A DNA stretch of 13,619 bases from Avisuccinivibrio_A sp964651505 (GTDB lineage Bacteria; Pseudomonadota; Gammaproteobacteria; Enterobacterales; Succinivibrionaceae), in the NCBI GenBank assembly GCA_964651505.1, contig CAZYXT010000070.1, forward strand, positions 1 through 13,619. The letters run 5' to 3'. Numbering within the stretch: position 1 is the stretch's first letter; each line of letters begins with the position of its first letter. The translations under genes and the position numbers were made by a program. A model generated the notes under the pieces. The model was given only the letters and a program-made list of their open reading frames with translations. It was not told where the DNA came from and did no database searches. Below, piece by piece: positions 1 to 7,855 of the stretch.

Positions 1-56
1 TCTTAGAAGAGATGTCTTTAACTGAAGATCAGCTTGATAAGCTTAAAGGCAGATGA
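1..56 (+). CDS. 3' end of an unidentified plus-strand gene (partial)
   Basis: A frame open from base 3 ends at TGA 54-56 and encodes LEEMSLTEDQLDKLKGR. The acidic, amphipathic helical character resembles a genuine protein C-terminus rather than random sequence, and a candidate intrinsic terminator follows at 103-126 on the same strand. Only 17 codons are visible, so the family cannot be named. It would be convergent with the HexR-like gene. An alternative is that it is chance open sequence; the call rests on composition and the terminator. Confidence 0.4.
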   Translation, partial: LEEMSLTEDQLDKLKGR

Positions 57-102
57 CCACAAAAGATAAGCGCCCTCTTTTGCAAAAGCTCTCTTGTCAA
101 AA

Positions 103-126
103 TTCTCGGCTTTGCGAGGACTTTTT
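103..126 (+). terminator. Candidate intrinsic terminator of the partial plus-strand gene
   Basis: TTCTCG pairs with CGAGGA (six pairs, one G-T wobble) around a GCTTTG loop and is followed, one base later, by five T residues at 122-126. It lies 47 bases after the TGA at 54-56. The short stem makes it moderate rather than strong. Confidence 0.42.
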
Positions 127-140
127 AAGAAAGAAACAAA

Positions 141-169
141 GAAAAAATAAGGCTTTGCAGGCGTCTGCA
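141..169 (-). terminator. Weak candidate terminator of the nagA-hexR run
   Basis: On the minus strand a TGCAG/CTGCA stem with a four-base loop (156-169) is followed by eight bases and then a run of six T residues (plus-strand A-run 142-147). The distance between stem and T-run is longer than in a canonical intrinsic terminator. It lies nearly 190 bases after the HexR-like stop codon. Confidence 0.25.
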
Positions 170-357
170 CCCCATCGCGCAGGGCGATAATCTATTCGCT
201 CATGCAATCACCCTGCCAATTTTACTGCATGGGATCTTGATCTTAAAATGCAGAACATGACAAGTCTTAAAGATCGGGGGCATGTTTGCGCTTTTAAGGT
301 TGAAAGTCTGGTTTTGGCACTGTCAGATTTTTGAAAATGCGCAACAGGGCTTTAAGT

Positions 358-1287
358 TTAAAAAGACCAGTTTAAAGCCGTGATGGGGCTGTGGGGATCC
401 AAAATATCTTCTTCTTGGGCAGGTTTGGGCTTTGCTTTCAAAGCAGGCTCTTCAGCCTTGGGGGCAATGAGGGCTTTGGCCTTGCCAAGGCGCTCCTGAA
501 ACTTGACATCCATGCGGCGCAAAGAGACGGCGCACATGATCATCTCAATAAGGCAGTGGATGGGCGCAGCCGAGCCCAAACGCAAATCATCGTTGATGTC
601 AAAGGGCGGGGAGTGCAGCGCCAAAGAAGATGTCGCCGCCAAGGCGCAATCTTTGGGGCACAAGGCTATCACGCAACTGTCGTTGCCGCAGGCAAAGGCT
701 GCCGCCTTCAAAAGCTTTTGATCCTGTCCGCTCAAATCAAAAACGGCAAGGATCTCCCCTGAGTGCAGGCTGCACAAAGCTTGCAGCATTGCACTCTCGT
801 CGGTGTAGACTTCGCAGGCAATCCCGAAGCTTAACAGCTTTAATTTAAATTCCAAAGCATAAGGCAGGCTTAAGGCAGAGGAGATGATCACCAGGCGGCG
901 GGCCTGGGCAATCACGTCGATGCTGCGGCTTAAGACATTCAAATCGAGGGTGCGCCCGAGCATGGTCAGGGCGTTGAAACCTGCGTCTTGGACTTTTTTG
1001 ACGATGTCGCTGACGCTGTCGCCGCTTTGAATGGTTTCTTTGTAGTGGCCCGTCTCAAGGCTTAAGCTTTCTTTTAAGGCGTTTTTGAAATCAGGAAAAC
1101 CCTCAAAACCAAAACTTTTGCAAAAGCGGTGCACCGAGGGCTGGCTGACGCCTGCTCTTTGTGCCGTCCTTGCAATGGTCTCATCTGCCGTCAGCGAGGG
1201 CGAGGCCAACACGATGGCGGCTACCTTGCGCTCGGCTTTGGATAATTCGTTTTGCCTCTTGCTGATGCGATCAAGCAGATGGGCCAT
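358..1287 (-). CDS. RpiR/HexR-family transcriptional regulator (HTH + SIS)
   Basis: This is a 309-residue regulator with an N-terminal RpiR-type helix-turn-helix (about 1-77) and a C-terminal SIS sugar-phosphate-binding fold (about 118-260). From memory the best relative is HexR, which senses KDPG and controls central carbon genes. Shared segments include SKAERKVA (16-23), the recognition helix around SQPSVHRFCKSFG (48-60) followed by GFPDFK, and LRRMDVKFQERL near 257-268. The SIS part is diverged. HexR has a GLGSS stretch where this protein reads ISSAL (about 135-139), and an HTGRTK stretch where it reads DLSGQDQK (about 184-191), so the ligand may differ or be lost. Residues 278-309 form a Lys/Pro/Glu-rich tail. 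The gene starts two bases after the nagA stop, with GGAG inside the nagA end as its ribosome site. That context suggests control of amino-sugar use (MurR- or NagR-like role), which is inference. Confidence 0.85.
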   Translation of the reverse strand: MAHLLDRISKRQNELSKAERKVAAIVLASPSLTADETIARTAQRAGVSQPSVHRFCKSFGFEGFPDFKNALKESLSLETGHYKETIQSGDSVSDIVKKVQDAGFNALTMLGRTLDLNVLSRSIDVIAQARRLVIISSALSLPYALEFKLKLLSFGIACEVYTDESAMLQALCSLHSGEILAVFDLSGQDQKLLKAAAFACGNDSCVIALCPKDCALAATSSLALHSPPFDINDDLRLGSAAPIHCLIEMIMCAVSLRRMDVKFQERLGKAKALIAPKAEEPALKAKPKPAQEEDILDPHSPITALNWSF

Positions 1288-1289
1288 GT

Positions 1290-2456
1290 TTAGAGCAGCT
1301 CCGCGGCACTCTTGATAAAGCCGTTTTGCACCACATAGCGGATCTTAAAATCGTTGTCGAAAATAATCAGATCTGCCATGTAGCCTTCGGCAATGGTGCC
1401 ATATTCATTGTCAATGCCCAAAAAGCGGGCGGGGATCTTGGTGGCAGCGGCCAAAGCCTCATCCAAGGAGAAACCGCACACCCTGACGAGGAATTTTATG
1501 CTGTCCAAAAGCGTAATGGAAGTGCCGGCCAAAGCGCCCTTGGAGTCGACCAACCCCTTCATCTTGTCCACAAAGATCTCGGTGCCTGAGATAGAGAAGG
1601 AGGACAGGCCCTCAGGAGCCCCTGCGGCAGCCTGGGAATCGGAGATGATGAACAATCTGTCGCCCATCAGTTTGTGGGCCATGCGGATCATGGCAGGATG
1701 AACATGGCGCCCGTCGGCGATGATGCTTGCGAACATCTCTTCAAAGTTAAAGGCCACCCCCAAAATGCCGGGCTCGCGGCCGTTCATGTGGCGCATGCCG
1801 TTGAAGATATGGGTGACGCAGTTGACGCCCTGGCGCATGGCGTTGAGAGCCTCCATGAAGCTGGCGTTGGAGTGACCCATGGAAAGCTTGATGTTGGCGC
1901 TGTGCAAATCGAGAATGCCCTTGGGCTTGATGATCTCGGGGGCTATGGTCATGTAGGCAATGTTGGCCTGATTTTCCTTGAAATTGGTGACATCCGCGTC
2001 CGTCAAAGTCCTGATGTAGCCCACAGGATGAAAGCCTTTGCGTTCGCCGTTGATAAAGGGTCCCTCAAGGTGGATCCCGGGGCAGACCCCGGGGTGCTGC
2101 GAGCGAAATTCGGACACGGCCTGCAAGGCGCGGGTCATGGACTCGCGGGGCCCCGACACCAAAGTGGGCACAAAGGTCAAGGTGCCCTTTTGGCTCAAAT
2201 AGCGGCGCATGATCTCCAAGGTGTCGACGGTGGGGTCGACACTGAAGGTTACGTTGTTGCAGCCGTTGACATGCAGATCGATGAGACCGGGGGCCACATG
2301 CAGGCCGTTTAAATTCATCTCCTCTGAGGTGCCGTCTTCAAACAAGCTCGGATCCACCGGGGTAATGCGGTGATTTTGAATGGCTATGGCATCGACATCG
2401 GAAAACTCTTCTGCGGTCACGTGAAGATTGGCATTGCGCAAAATTAAGCCGCCCAT
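1290..2456 (-). CDS. nagA: N-acetylglucosamine-6-phosphate deacetylase
   Basis: NagA hydrolyses N-acetylglucosamine-6-phosphate to glucosamine-6-phosphate and acetate in the cytoplasm, feeding amino-sugar catabolism and cell-wall recycling. The protein has 388 residues, about family length, and is an amidohydrolase-fold enzyme. Visible motifs are APGLIDLHVNG (55-65), HLEGPF with the metal-ligand Glu (near 129-134), GHSNA and THIFNGM with the two metal-ligand His residues, ADGRHVH for substrate binding, and IISDSQAAAG with the catalytic Asp. The first metal motif reads H62-x-N64, between the HxH of many amidohydrolases and the QxN that E. coli NagA has. The ATG is preceded by a strong AAAGGAGA at 2461-2468. 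It lies 41 bases after srmB and 2 bases before the HexR-like gene. No nagB or nagE is in the window. Confidence 0.93.
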   Translation of the reverse strand: MGGLILRNANLHVTAEEFSDVDAIAIQNHRITPVDPSLFEDGTSEEMNLNGLHVAPGLIDLHVNGCNNVTFSVDPTVDTLEIMRRYLSQKGTLTFVPTLVSGPRESMTRALQAVSEFRSQHPGVCPGIHLEGPFINGERKGFHPVGYIRTLTDADVTNFKENQANIAYMTIAPEIIKPKGILDLHSANIKLSMGHSNASFMEALNAMRQGVNCVTHIFNGMRHMNGREPGILGVAFNFEEMFASIIADGRHVHPAMIRMAHKLMGDRLFIISDSQAAAGAPEGLSSFSISGTEIFVDKMKGLVDSKGALAGTSITLLDSIKFLVRVCGFSLDEALAAATKIPARFLGIDNEYGTIAEGYMADLIIFDNDFKIRYVVQNGFIKSAAELL

Positions 2457-2460
2457 GATC

Positions 2461-2468
2461 TCTCCTTT
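2461..2468 (-). promoter_or_regulatory. Strong ribosome-binding site of nagA
   Basis: AAAGGAGA on the minus strand ends four bases before the nagA ATG (core AGGAG five bases before it) and is one of the best Shine-Dalgarno matches in the window. The 41-base gap to srmB shows no clear terminator and no convincing promoter, so nagA is probably translated from a longer transcript. Confidence 0.6.
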
Positions 2469-2497
2469 CGTTCTTATCTGATTGCAAGGGTCAGAAT

Positions 2498-3871
2498 TCA
2501 GGCATCTTCTGTTCCTTTGGGCTGTTGCAAAGTTGCGGCCAATCTTTCAGCCTTGCGCTCGCGCTTGGCTTTAAAATCGGGTTTGCCCCTATTTCTGAGC
2601 GTGCGGTGACGCACTTTGACTTTCTTCTCTTTTTTAGAAGAATGGCGCACGCCAAAAGAGCCCTTCTTGCCTAACGGTTCTTCGCCCGCCTCATCGCGAT
2701 CTTTTCTCTTTTCTTTCTCTTTGACAGCAGGCAAGGCAGCGGGAAATTCCCCGCACAGGCCTTTTATCAGTCGCCGCTCAATCTGACAGTTGCAATAGCG
2801 CTCTATCTTCTCCATCAAGGCTATCTCGGGACGCTCGACGATGGATGCGACCACGCCTTTTTGCTCGGCGCGGGCGGTGCGTCCTGCCCTGTGGATGTAG
2901 GTGATGACCTGACGGGGCAGATCGTAGTTGTAAACATATTGAACTTGCGGCAGATCCAAGCCGCGCGCGGCCACGTCGGTGGCCGCCAAGATCGAAACCT
3001 CGCCCTCCTTAAAGCGCCTGATGGCGGCGGTGCGCTCGTTTTGGGCAAAATCCCCCTGCAGCGTGGCAAAGGTAAAGTTGTGCTTGCGCAACACCCCGCA
3101 CAATTCTTTTAACCTGTCCTTGGTGCGCACAAAAATAATGGAGCGGGCATTGGTGGTGGTCAAAAGGGTCACGAGGATCAAAGGTTTTTTGCGATCGTTT
3201 TCGGCGTAATAGGCCCGGTTTTTCAAGGCAGCAGGCAAAAGGCGCCCGTCATCGCCTGCGCCTAAGCGCACCTCGTAAGGATCGTGCAGGACCGAAGATG
3301 CAAAAGACTCGATGTCCCGCCCCTCGAGGGTGGCCGAAAACAACAGGGTCTGCCGCCGCCTCGAGGCGGCCTTGCACAAGGCGCTCACTTCATCGCTAAA
3401 ACCCATGTCCAGCATGCGATCGGCCTCGTCGATGACCATGCTCTCCACGCTTGAAAGGTCGATAAAGCCCTTATCTGACAGTTCCTTCAAGCGCCCGGGG
3501 GTGGCGGTGAGGATATTGGATTTGAGATCTTTTTGCGCCTCCCGATCAGAGCCTCCGATCACCAAACCGCAGGAAATGGCGCTGCCTGCACTTAATCTTA
3601 TGGCACACTCGTGCACCTGCATGCACAATTCGCGCGTGGGTTCTACAATCAAAACTTTAATGCCGGTTTGGGGCTTTGAAGAAAGCCTTGCAATCAAAGG
3701 CAGCAAAAAAGCCGCGCTCTTGCCCGTGCCCGTCGGAGCTCCGCCCATGACGTCGGCCCCCTCCAAGGCAGGTCCCATCACCAGGGTCTGAATGGGGGTG
3801 GGACGGGTCCAGCCCTCAGCTTGAATGTTGTCGGTTAAAAATTGCGGCAGGTCAAATTCTGTAAAATCCAT
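2498..3871 (-). CDS. srmB: DEAD-box ATP-dependent RNA helicase, SrmB type
   Basis: This 457-residue DEAD-box helicase most resembles SrmB, which helps early 50S ribosomal subunit assembly. The core shows the Q motif GWTRPTPIQ (20-28), Walker A APTGTGKS (45-52), PTRELC (78-83), TPGRL (124-128), DEAD (148-151) followed by RMLDMGF, SAT (179-181), the ARGLD region (302-306) and HRAGRTARA (327-335). SrmB-like signatures are RQTLLFSATLEG, TRPTPIQ and a basic tail containing RHRTLRNRGK (421-430), which parallels the E. coli SrmB tail. Residues 380-457 are Lys/Arg/Glu-rich and probably an unstructured RNA-binding extension. The ATG overlaps the sdhE stop by one base (TAATG), implying translational coupling. 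RhlE is the alternative subfamily, but the tail favours SrmB. Confidence 0.87.
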   Translation of the reverse strand: MDFTEFDLPQFLTDNIQAEGWTRPTPIQTLVMGPALEGADVMGGAPTGTGKSAAFLLPLIARLSSKPQTGIKVLIVEPTRELCMQVHECAIRLSAGSAISCGLVIGGSDREAQKDLKSNILTATPGRLKELSDKGFIDLSSVESMVIDEADRMLDMGFSDEVSALCKAASRRRQTLLFSATLEGRDIESFASSVLHDPYEVRLGAGDDGRLLPAALKNRAYYAENDRKKPLILVTLLTTTNARSIIFVRTKDRLKELCGVLRKHNFTFATLQGDFAQNERTAAIRRFKEGEVSILAATDVAARGLDLPQVQYVYNYDLPRQVITYIHRAGRTARAEQKGVVASIVERPEIALMEKIERYCNCQIERRLIKGLCGEFPAALPAVKEKEKRKDRDEAGEEPLGKKGSFGVRHSSKKEKKVKVRHRTLRNRGKPDFKAKRERKAERLAATLQQPKGTEDA

Positions 3872-4140
3872 TAAACGCCCTCGCGCCCTCTGCGCTTTTC
3901 ATGCAATGAGACAATCAAATCGACCATCTTTTGGCGTCTTTGACTGTCGGGTTTGGCAGTGCCGTGCAGCCAGCGAAACAGCTCAAGATCCGAAGCTTTC
4001 AACAGATCGACGTAATCGCTTAAAACCTCATCGCCCAAATTTGGCAGATCGTGCTCTACAAAAGGCAGCAGCATCAGATCAAGCTCGCGCATGCCGCGGC
4101 GGCTTTGCCACTTGATTTTGCCAAAGTTAATTTCGCTCAT
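3871..4140 (-). CDS. sdhE: FAD assembly factor SdhE (YgfY/CptB)
   Basis: SdhE is a small cytoplasmic protein that promotes covalent attachment of FAD to the flavoprotein subunit of succinate dehydrogenase and, in enterobacteria, fumarate reductase. The 89-residue protein has the usual length and contains the hallmark RGxxE motif in SRRGMRELDLML (13-24), then FVEHDL and LFRWLHG, which align with the FFEHEY and LFNWLMN of the E. coli protein. The ATG follows the thyA stop by eight bases and has AGAGG six bases upstream. The stop overlaps the srmB start. The usual E. coli partner ygfX/cptA is not next to it. Confidence 0.92.
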   Translation of the reverse strand: MSEINFGKIKWQSRRGMRELDLMLLPFVEHDLPNLGDEVLSDYVDLLKASDLELFRWLHGTAKPDSQRRQKMVDLIVSLHEKRRGREGV

Positions 4141-4148
4141 GAATGCCT

Positions 4149-4943
4149 CTATACTGCAACGGGAGCCTTGATGGCAGGGTAAGGATCGTAGCCTTCAAGC
4201 TCAAAATCCTCATATCGGTACTCAAAGATCGAAGGTCTTTTGACTTTGATCTTCATGACAGGCAGGGGGCGCGGGGTGCGCTCAAGCTGAAGCCTTGCCT
4301 GCTCAAAATGATTCAAATAAAGATGGGTGTCCCCGCCCGTCCACACAAAGTCCCCCGGGATCAAATCGCACTGCTCGGCCATCATCATGGTCAAAAGCGA
4401 ATAGGAGGCAATGTTAAAGGGCACGCCCAAGAAAAAATCGCACGAGCGCTGATAAAGAAGGCAGGACAGTTTGCCTGATGCCACATAAAACTGAAAGAGC
4501 GCATGGCAAGGAGGCAGGGCCATCTTGTCTGCATCGGCAGGGTTCCATGCCGACACGATGATGCGCCGCGAGGAGGGATTGTGTCTGATGGCATCTACGG
4601 CATCTGAGATTTGATCGATGATGCGGCCGTCAGGGCACTGCCAGGAGCGCCACTGCTTGCCGTACACGGGACCAAGATTGCCGTCTTCGTCTGCCCATTC
4701 GTCCCAAATGGTGACATTATGATCTTTAAGATACCTGATGTTGGTGTCGCCCCGCAAAAACCACAACAGCTCGTAGATGATCGAGCGCAGGTGCACTTTT
4801 TTGGTGGTCAGAAGCGGAAAGCCCTTGCTAAGATCAAAGCGCATCTGCGTGCCGAAGATGGAGCGGGTGCCAACGCCCGTCCTGTCCATCCTGTCCTGAC
4901 CTTCGTTTAAGATCTTGGCCATCAGATCCAAATAATTTTGCAT
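4149..4943 (-). CDS. thyA: Thymidylate synthase
   Basis: ThyA methylates dUMP to dTMP using 5,10-methylenetetrahydrofolate, in the cytoplasm. The protein has 264 residues, exactly the length of E. coli ThyA, and aligns without visible gaps. The nucleophile is Cys146 in LPPCHALFQFYV. Other signatures are the phosphate-binding DRTGVGT (20-26), YQRSCDFFLGVPFNIASY, TGGDTHLYLNH and the conserved C-terminal end KAPVAV. AAGGG lies about nine bases before the ATG. It follows ptsP by 11 bases. In E. coli lgt lies between ptsP and thyA, but here there is no room for it. Confidence 0.98.
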   Translation of the reverse strand: MQNYLDLMAKILNEGQDRMDRTGVGTRSIFGTQMRFDLSKGFPLLTTKKVHLRSIIYELLWFLRGDTNIRYLKDHNVTIWDEWADEDGNLGPVYGKQWRSWQCPDGRIIDQISDAVDAIRHNPSSRRIIVSAWNPADADKMALPPCHALFQFYVASGKLSCLLYQRSCDFFLGVPFNIASYSLLTMMMAEQCDLIPGDFVWTGGDTHLYLNHFEQARLQLERTPRPLPVMKIKVKRPSIFEYRYEDFELEGYDPYPAIKAPVAV

Positions 4944-4954
4944 GGCGATGCCCT

Positions 4955-7264
4955 TTAGTTGCTCTGAATCATGCCGCTGTCAAGGCTGTAAGCCTGAGGG
5001 CCGCTTCCCGACAGATCGATGACCTTGCTTAAGGCAAAGTCTTGGGAATACTTCTCGTAAAGAGAGCGGATGACGCTGCTGTCTTTTTGCATCACGGCCT
5101 GCTGCCCTATCTTGAGAAGCTGCGTAACATCGATGCGGCGCACGATGTATTTGATCTTGGCAATGTCAGAGTAATTCATGGACAAGACCGTGTAGCCAAG
5201 CGAAATGAGAAGCAGGGCCCCCATGGGATCGCCTGCAAGCTCGCCGCACACGCTGATATGCTTGTTATGTTCCCGTGCCGTGTCGCTTAAAAACTTCAGG
5301 CACCTGACTACCGACGGGTGGAAAGGATCGTAAAAACGGCTGACCTTGGGGTTTGAGCGATCCACGGCCAAAAGATACTGAATCAGATCGTTTGAGCCTA
5401 TGGAGAGGAAATCCACCTCATCGATGAAGTCTTCGAGGAAATAAACCACCGAAGGCACTTCAAGCATGATGCCAAAGCGCGGCAGCTTGATGTCCCGGCC
5501 CGTGCCCTTTGCCAGATCCGAGGCTGCCTGAGCGATGGCATTTTTCATGTACATGACTTCATCAGGCCTTGAGACCATGGGCACCATGATCTCCAAATTG
5601 CCAAACTCCTGATTGGCAAGCAACATGGCCTTAAGCTGCACGGACAAGATCTGAGGCTGATCGATGGTGACCCTCACCCCTCGCCAGCCAAAAGCGGGGT
5701 TGACCTCCTTGATGGGCAGATACGGCAATCCCTTGTCAGAGCCGATATCGAGGGTGCGCATGCACACGGGCAGATTGCGGTACTTGCCAAGCAAATCCGA
5801 GTACCACCGCACCTGCTGCTCAACCGTAGGGAAGGTCTGACTGAGCATAAAAGCAATTTCGGTGCGGTACAGGCCGATGCCGTCTACGATGCGGTTCAGC
5901 CTGTCGTCGGCCTCATTGTTGAGGCCTGCATTTAACAGGACATTGATGCGCCGCCCGTCCAAGGTCACGGGCTCCAGGCTCATTTCCTTGCAGAACAGAT
6001 CGCGCTGCTCAAGGTTTTGAGAGATGAGCTCCACAAACTCGTCGATGACGCTTTGGGGAGGGTCGAGCAAGATCTCGGCGTTTTGGCCGTCGACTATCAG
6101 GGTATGGCCGTCGATGGCCCTCAAATCCAAATCCACGCCGAGCACCGAGGGGATGCCAAGATCGCGCGCCAAAATGGTGGCATGCGAGGATGAGGCCGAC
6201 GAGGTGGCCACAAAGCCTGAAATCTTGTCGCGCGGCAGCTCTGCCACCATGGCCGCAGGCAGCGATTCGACCACCAAGATGACGTTTTCGTTAAGCTCAA
6301 AAAGCTTGCCGCCGGAGTGCACCAGTCTTTCTATCAAAACCTGCGAGAAGTCTTTGATGTCCGCGTACAGATCGTCATCTTGGGCCGCTTTGGCCTGCTC
6401 CATGCGCTCTTGCAGGATAACCTTGATGGCGCTTGAGGCCAACAGCGAGCGCTCCTCGATGACCCTGTCCACTTCTTCTTGGAAGCTTTCATCGTCAAGC
6501 AAACTGCCGTAGCCTGACATATAGCCGAAGACTGCATCGGACTTGTCGTCCTCTTCCATCTTCAAGGCCGCCCGGTCCATTTCGATTTGCAGCTGGAACA
6601 TGGTCTGATGGAAAAGCTCCTGCTGCATCAGGGGATCATCGGTGTGAAGGATTTTGACTTGATCAATGGAGATGGCAGGCTGCCACACCAAGGCCTTGGC
6701 AATGGCCATGCCGCCCGTGCCGCTTTGGGCCCTGATGCGCTTGATGTTGAGATCATCGTCTATCTCATCGCTCTTGGAGATGGCGATGATGCTGGCAATC
6801 TGCGCGGCCAAGGTCACCATGAAGGACTCTTCGGCAGGCCCGAACTGGCGCTGCTCCTTGCTTTGAACGACCAATACGCCGAGCAAATCGCCCTGGTTTA
6901 AGACGGGCACGCCCAAAAAGGAGTGATACTCGTCCTCCCCGGCCTCGGGCAGGTACTTGAAGTTGGGATGAGAGAAGGCGTCGGCCAGATCCAAAACCTC
7001 GCGCTTTTTGCCTACTGCGCCGACCAAGCCCTCCCCGCTTTGCAGGGTAACCTTGCCCACGGCCTCGGGGGCCAGGCCGTCGGTGGCGCGCAATCTGAAG
7101 CGATCCCTCAGGCTCTCGTACAGATACAAAGAACAGCAATCGGCCAAGGTTGCTTCGCGGATCCTGACGACCAGCGTGGCGATGGCCTCTTCCAAAGTCT
7201 CCTTGCCGGCCACCTCTTCGGTGATCTGCCTTAGGGCTTGTAAGATCTTGCTTTGTTCGTCCAT
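4955..7264 (-). CDS. ptsP: PEP-protein phosphotransferase PtsP (enzyme I-Ntr)
   Basis: PtsP starts the nitrogen PTS relay by taking phosphate from phosphoenolpyruvate and passing it to NPr and then EIIA-Ntr. This is a regulatory rather than sugar-transport chain. The 769 residues comprise an N-terminal GAF domain (about 1-165), which in E. coli senses glutamine and 2-oxoglutarate, the phosphohistidine swivel domain with the active-site His361 in SASSSHATILARDLGIPS, and the C-terminal PEP-binding barrel (about 430-720). The barrel shows GIGLYRTE (462-469), SIGSNDLIQYLLAVDR (621-636) and the acid/base Cys673 in CGELAGDP. E. coli PtsP has its active His at 356, so lengths agree closely. The ATG is three bases after the rppH stop. 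The rppH-ptsP pair is conserved across gammaproteobacteria. Neither ptsN nor npr is in the window. Confidence 0.95.
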   Translation of the reverse strand: MDEQSKILQALRQITEEVAGKETLEEAIATLVVRIREATLADCCSLYLYESLRDRFRLRATDGLAPEAVGKVTLQSGEGLVGAVGKKREVLDLADAFSHPNFKYLPEAGEDEYHSFLGVPVLNQGDLLGVLVVQSKEQRQFGPAEESFMVTLAAQIASIIAISKSDEIDDDLNIKRIRAQSGTGGMAIAKALVWQPAISIDQVKILHTDDPLMQQELFHQTMFQLQIEMDRAALKMEEDDKSDAVFGYMSGYGSLLDDESFQEEVDRVIEERSLLASSAIKVILQERMEQAKAAQDDDLYADIKDFSQVLIERLVHSGGKLFELNENVILVVESLPAAMVAELPRDKISGFVATSSASSSHATILARDLGIPSVLGVDLDLRAIDGHTLIVDGQNAEILLDPPQSVIDEFVELISQNLEQRDLFCKEMSLEPVTLDGRRINVLLNAGLNNEADDRLNRIVDGIGLYRTEIAFMLSQTFPTVEQQVRWYSDLLGKYRNLPVCMRTLDIGSDKGLPYLPIKEVNPAFGWRGVRVTIDQPQILSVQLKAMLLANQEFGNLEIMVPMVSRPDEVMYMKNAIAQAASDLAKGTGRDIKLPRFGIMLEVPSVVYFLEDFIDEVDFLSIGSNDLIQYLLAVDRSNPKVSRFYDPFHPSVVRCLKFLSDTAREHNKHISVCGELAGDPMGALLLISLGYTVLSMNYSDIAKIKYIVRRIDVTQLLKIGQQAVMQKDSSVIRSLYEKYSQDFALSKVIDLSGSGPQAYSLDSGMIQSN

Positions 7265-7267
7265 CAG

Positions 7268-7810
7268 TTACCTGTCCCTCCTAAAACCCGGTACTCCTCT
7301 GCTGCTGCGCCAGGGAGATCCGACATTCGATCTGCCAAACAATGCCATCGAGGCAAATTCTGTTAATACCCGTCTGTAAACATCGCGTTTGAAGGCCACC
7401 ACCTGCCGCACCGGGTACCAGTAGGAGACCCAGCGCCAATCGTCAAATTCGGGGTGCCCCTCGCGATTGAATTTGATATCCGACTGTCCTTTGTTGATTA
7501 AGGACAATAAAAACCACTTCTGCTTCTGCCCAAGACACACCGGATCATCTTGGTACCTGATCATCCGTTTGGGAAGCCGGTACTTATACCATAAGCGCGA
7601 CGAAGCCAAGACTTTGACATCATGATCGTCAAGTCCCAGCTCCTCATACAATTCGCGATACATGGCATCATCGGGGGATTCGCCCTCGTTTACGCCCCCT
7701 TGGGGAAACTGCCAGGAATTTTGGCGGAACCTTCGCGCCCATAATACCTGAGCATGGCAGTTGCAGATCACTATGCCTACATTAGGTCTGTATCCGTCGC
7801 TGTCAATCAC
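7268..7810 (-). CDS. rppH: RNA pyrophosphohydrolase RppH
   Basis: RppH removes pyrophosphate from the 5' end of triphosphorylated RNA, which opens the transcript to RNase E decay. I place the start at GTG 7810, giving 180 residues beginning MIDSDGYRPNVGIVICN, which matches the E. coli N-terminus. An AAGGA (7819-7823) sits eight bases upstream. A TTG 18 bases further upstream is in frame but lacks this support. The Nudix box spans 38-60 (GGVNEGE...REL.EELGL) with all consensus positions. The RppH-specific segments LPKRMIRYQ, CLGQKQKWFLL and WRWVSYWYPVRQVVAFKRDVYRRV are present. The final 30 residues are Arg/Gly/Ser-rich and variable in the family. It is the first gene of the long minus-strand run and diverges from mutH. 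Confidence 0.95.
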   Translation of the reverse strand: MIDSDGYRPNVGIVICNCHAQVLWARRFRQNSWQFPQGGVNEGESPDDAMYRELYEELGLDDHDVKVLASSRLWYKYRLPKRMIRYQDDPVCLGQKQKWFLLSLINKGQSDIKFNREGHPEFDDWRWVSYWYPVRQVVAFKRDVYRRVLTEFASMALFGRSNVGSPWRSSRGVPGFRRDR

Positions 7811-7818
7811 CGTCAGTT

Positions 7819-7823
7819 TCCTT
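7819..7823 (-). promoter_or_regulatory. Ribosome-binding site deciding the rppH GTG start
   Basis: AAGGA on the minus strand lies eight bases before GTG 7810 and inside the reading frame that would begin at the upstream TTG. Together with the match of the GTG-initiated protein to the family N-terminus, this sets the start at the GTG. Confidence 0.65.
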
Positions 7824-7855
7824 ATCAAAAATTATGGAAATTTTCCGCTCTGAAC

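Larger units (their letters stand above)
57..357. other. Intergenic region between two convergent genes
   Basis: About 300 bases without a credible coding frame lie between the plus-strand end at 56 and the minus-strand stop at 358. The region is AT-rich. It holds a candidate plus-strand terminator (103-126), a weaker candidate minus-strand terminator (141-169), a 12-base perfect palindrome CTTTTGCAAAAG at 77-88 and an ATCGC/GCGAT inverted repeat near 174-188. I see no tRNA, small-RNA promoter or repeat family. Confidence 0.5.

Noticed and set aside
57..357. Possible small RNA or attachment site in the convergent gap
   Set aside because: Only short inverted repeats are seen, with no promoter-terminator pair, tRNA fragment or direct repeats.
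1674..2312. 212-codon plus-strand open frame opposite nagA
   Set aside because: Fully contained within nagA, low-complexity Gly/His/Val composition typical of an antisense shadow.
7811..7828. TTG start for rppH 18 bases upstream of the GTG
   Set aside because: The GTG has AAGGA at good spacing and gives the family N-terminus, while the TTG would place that ribosome site inside the gene.
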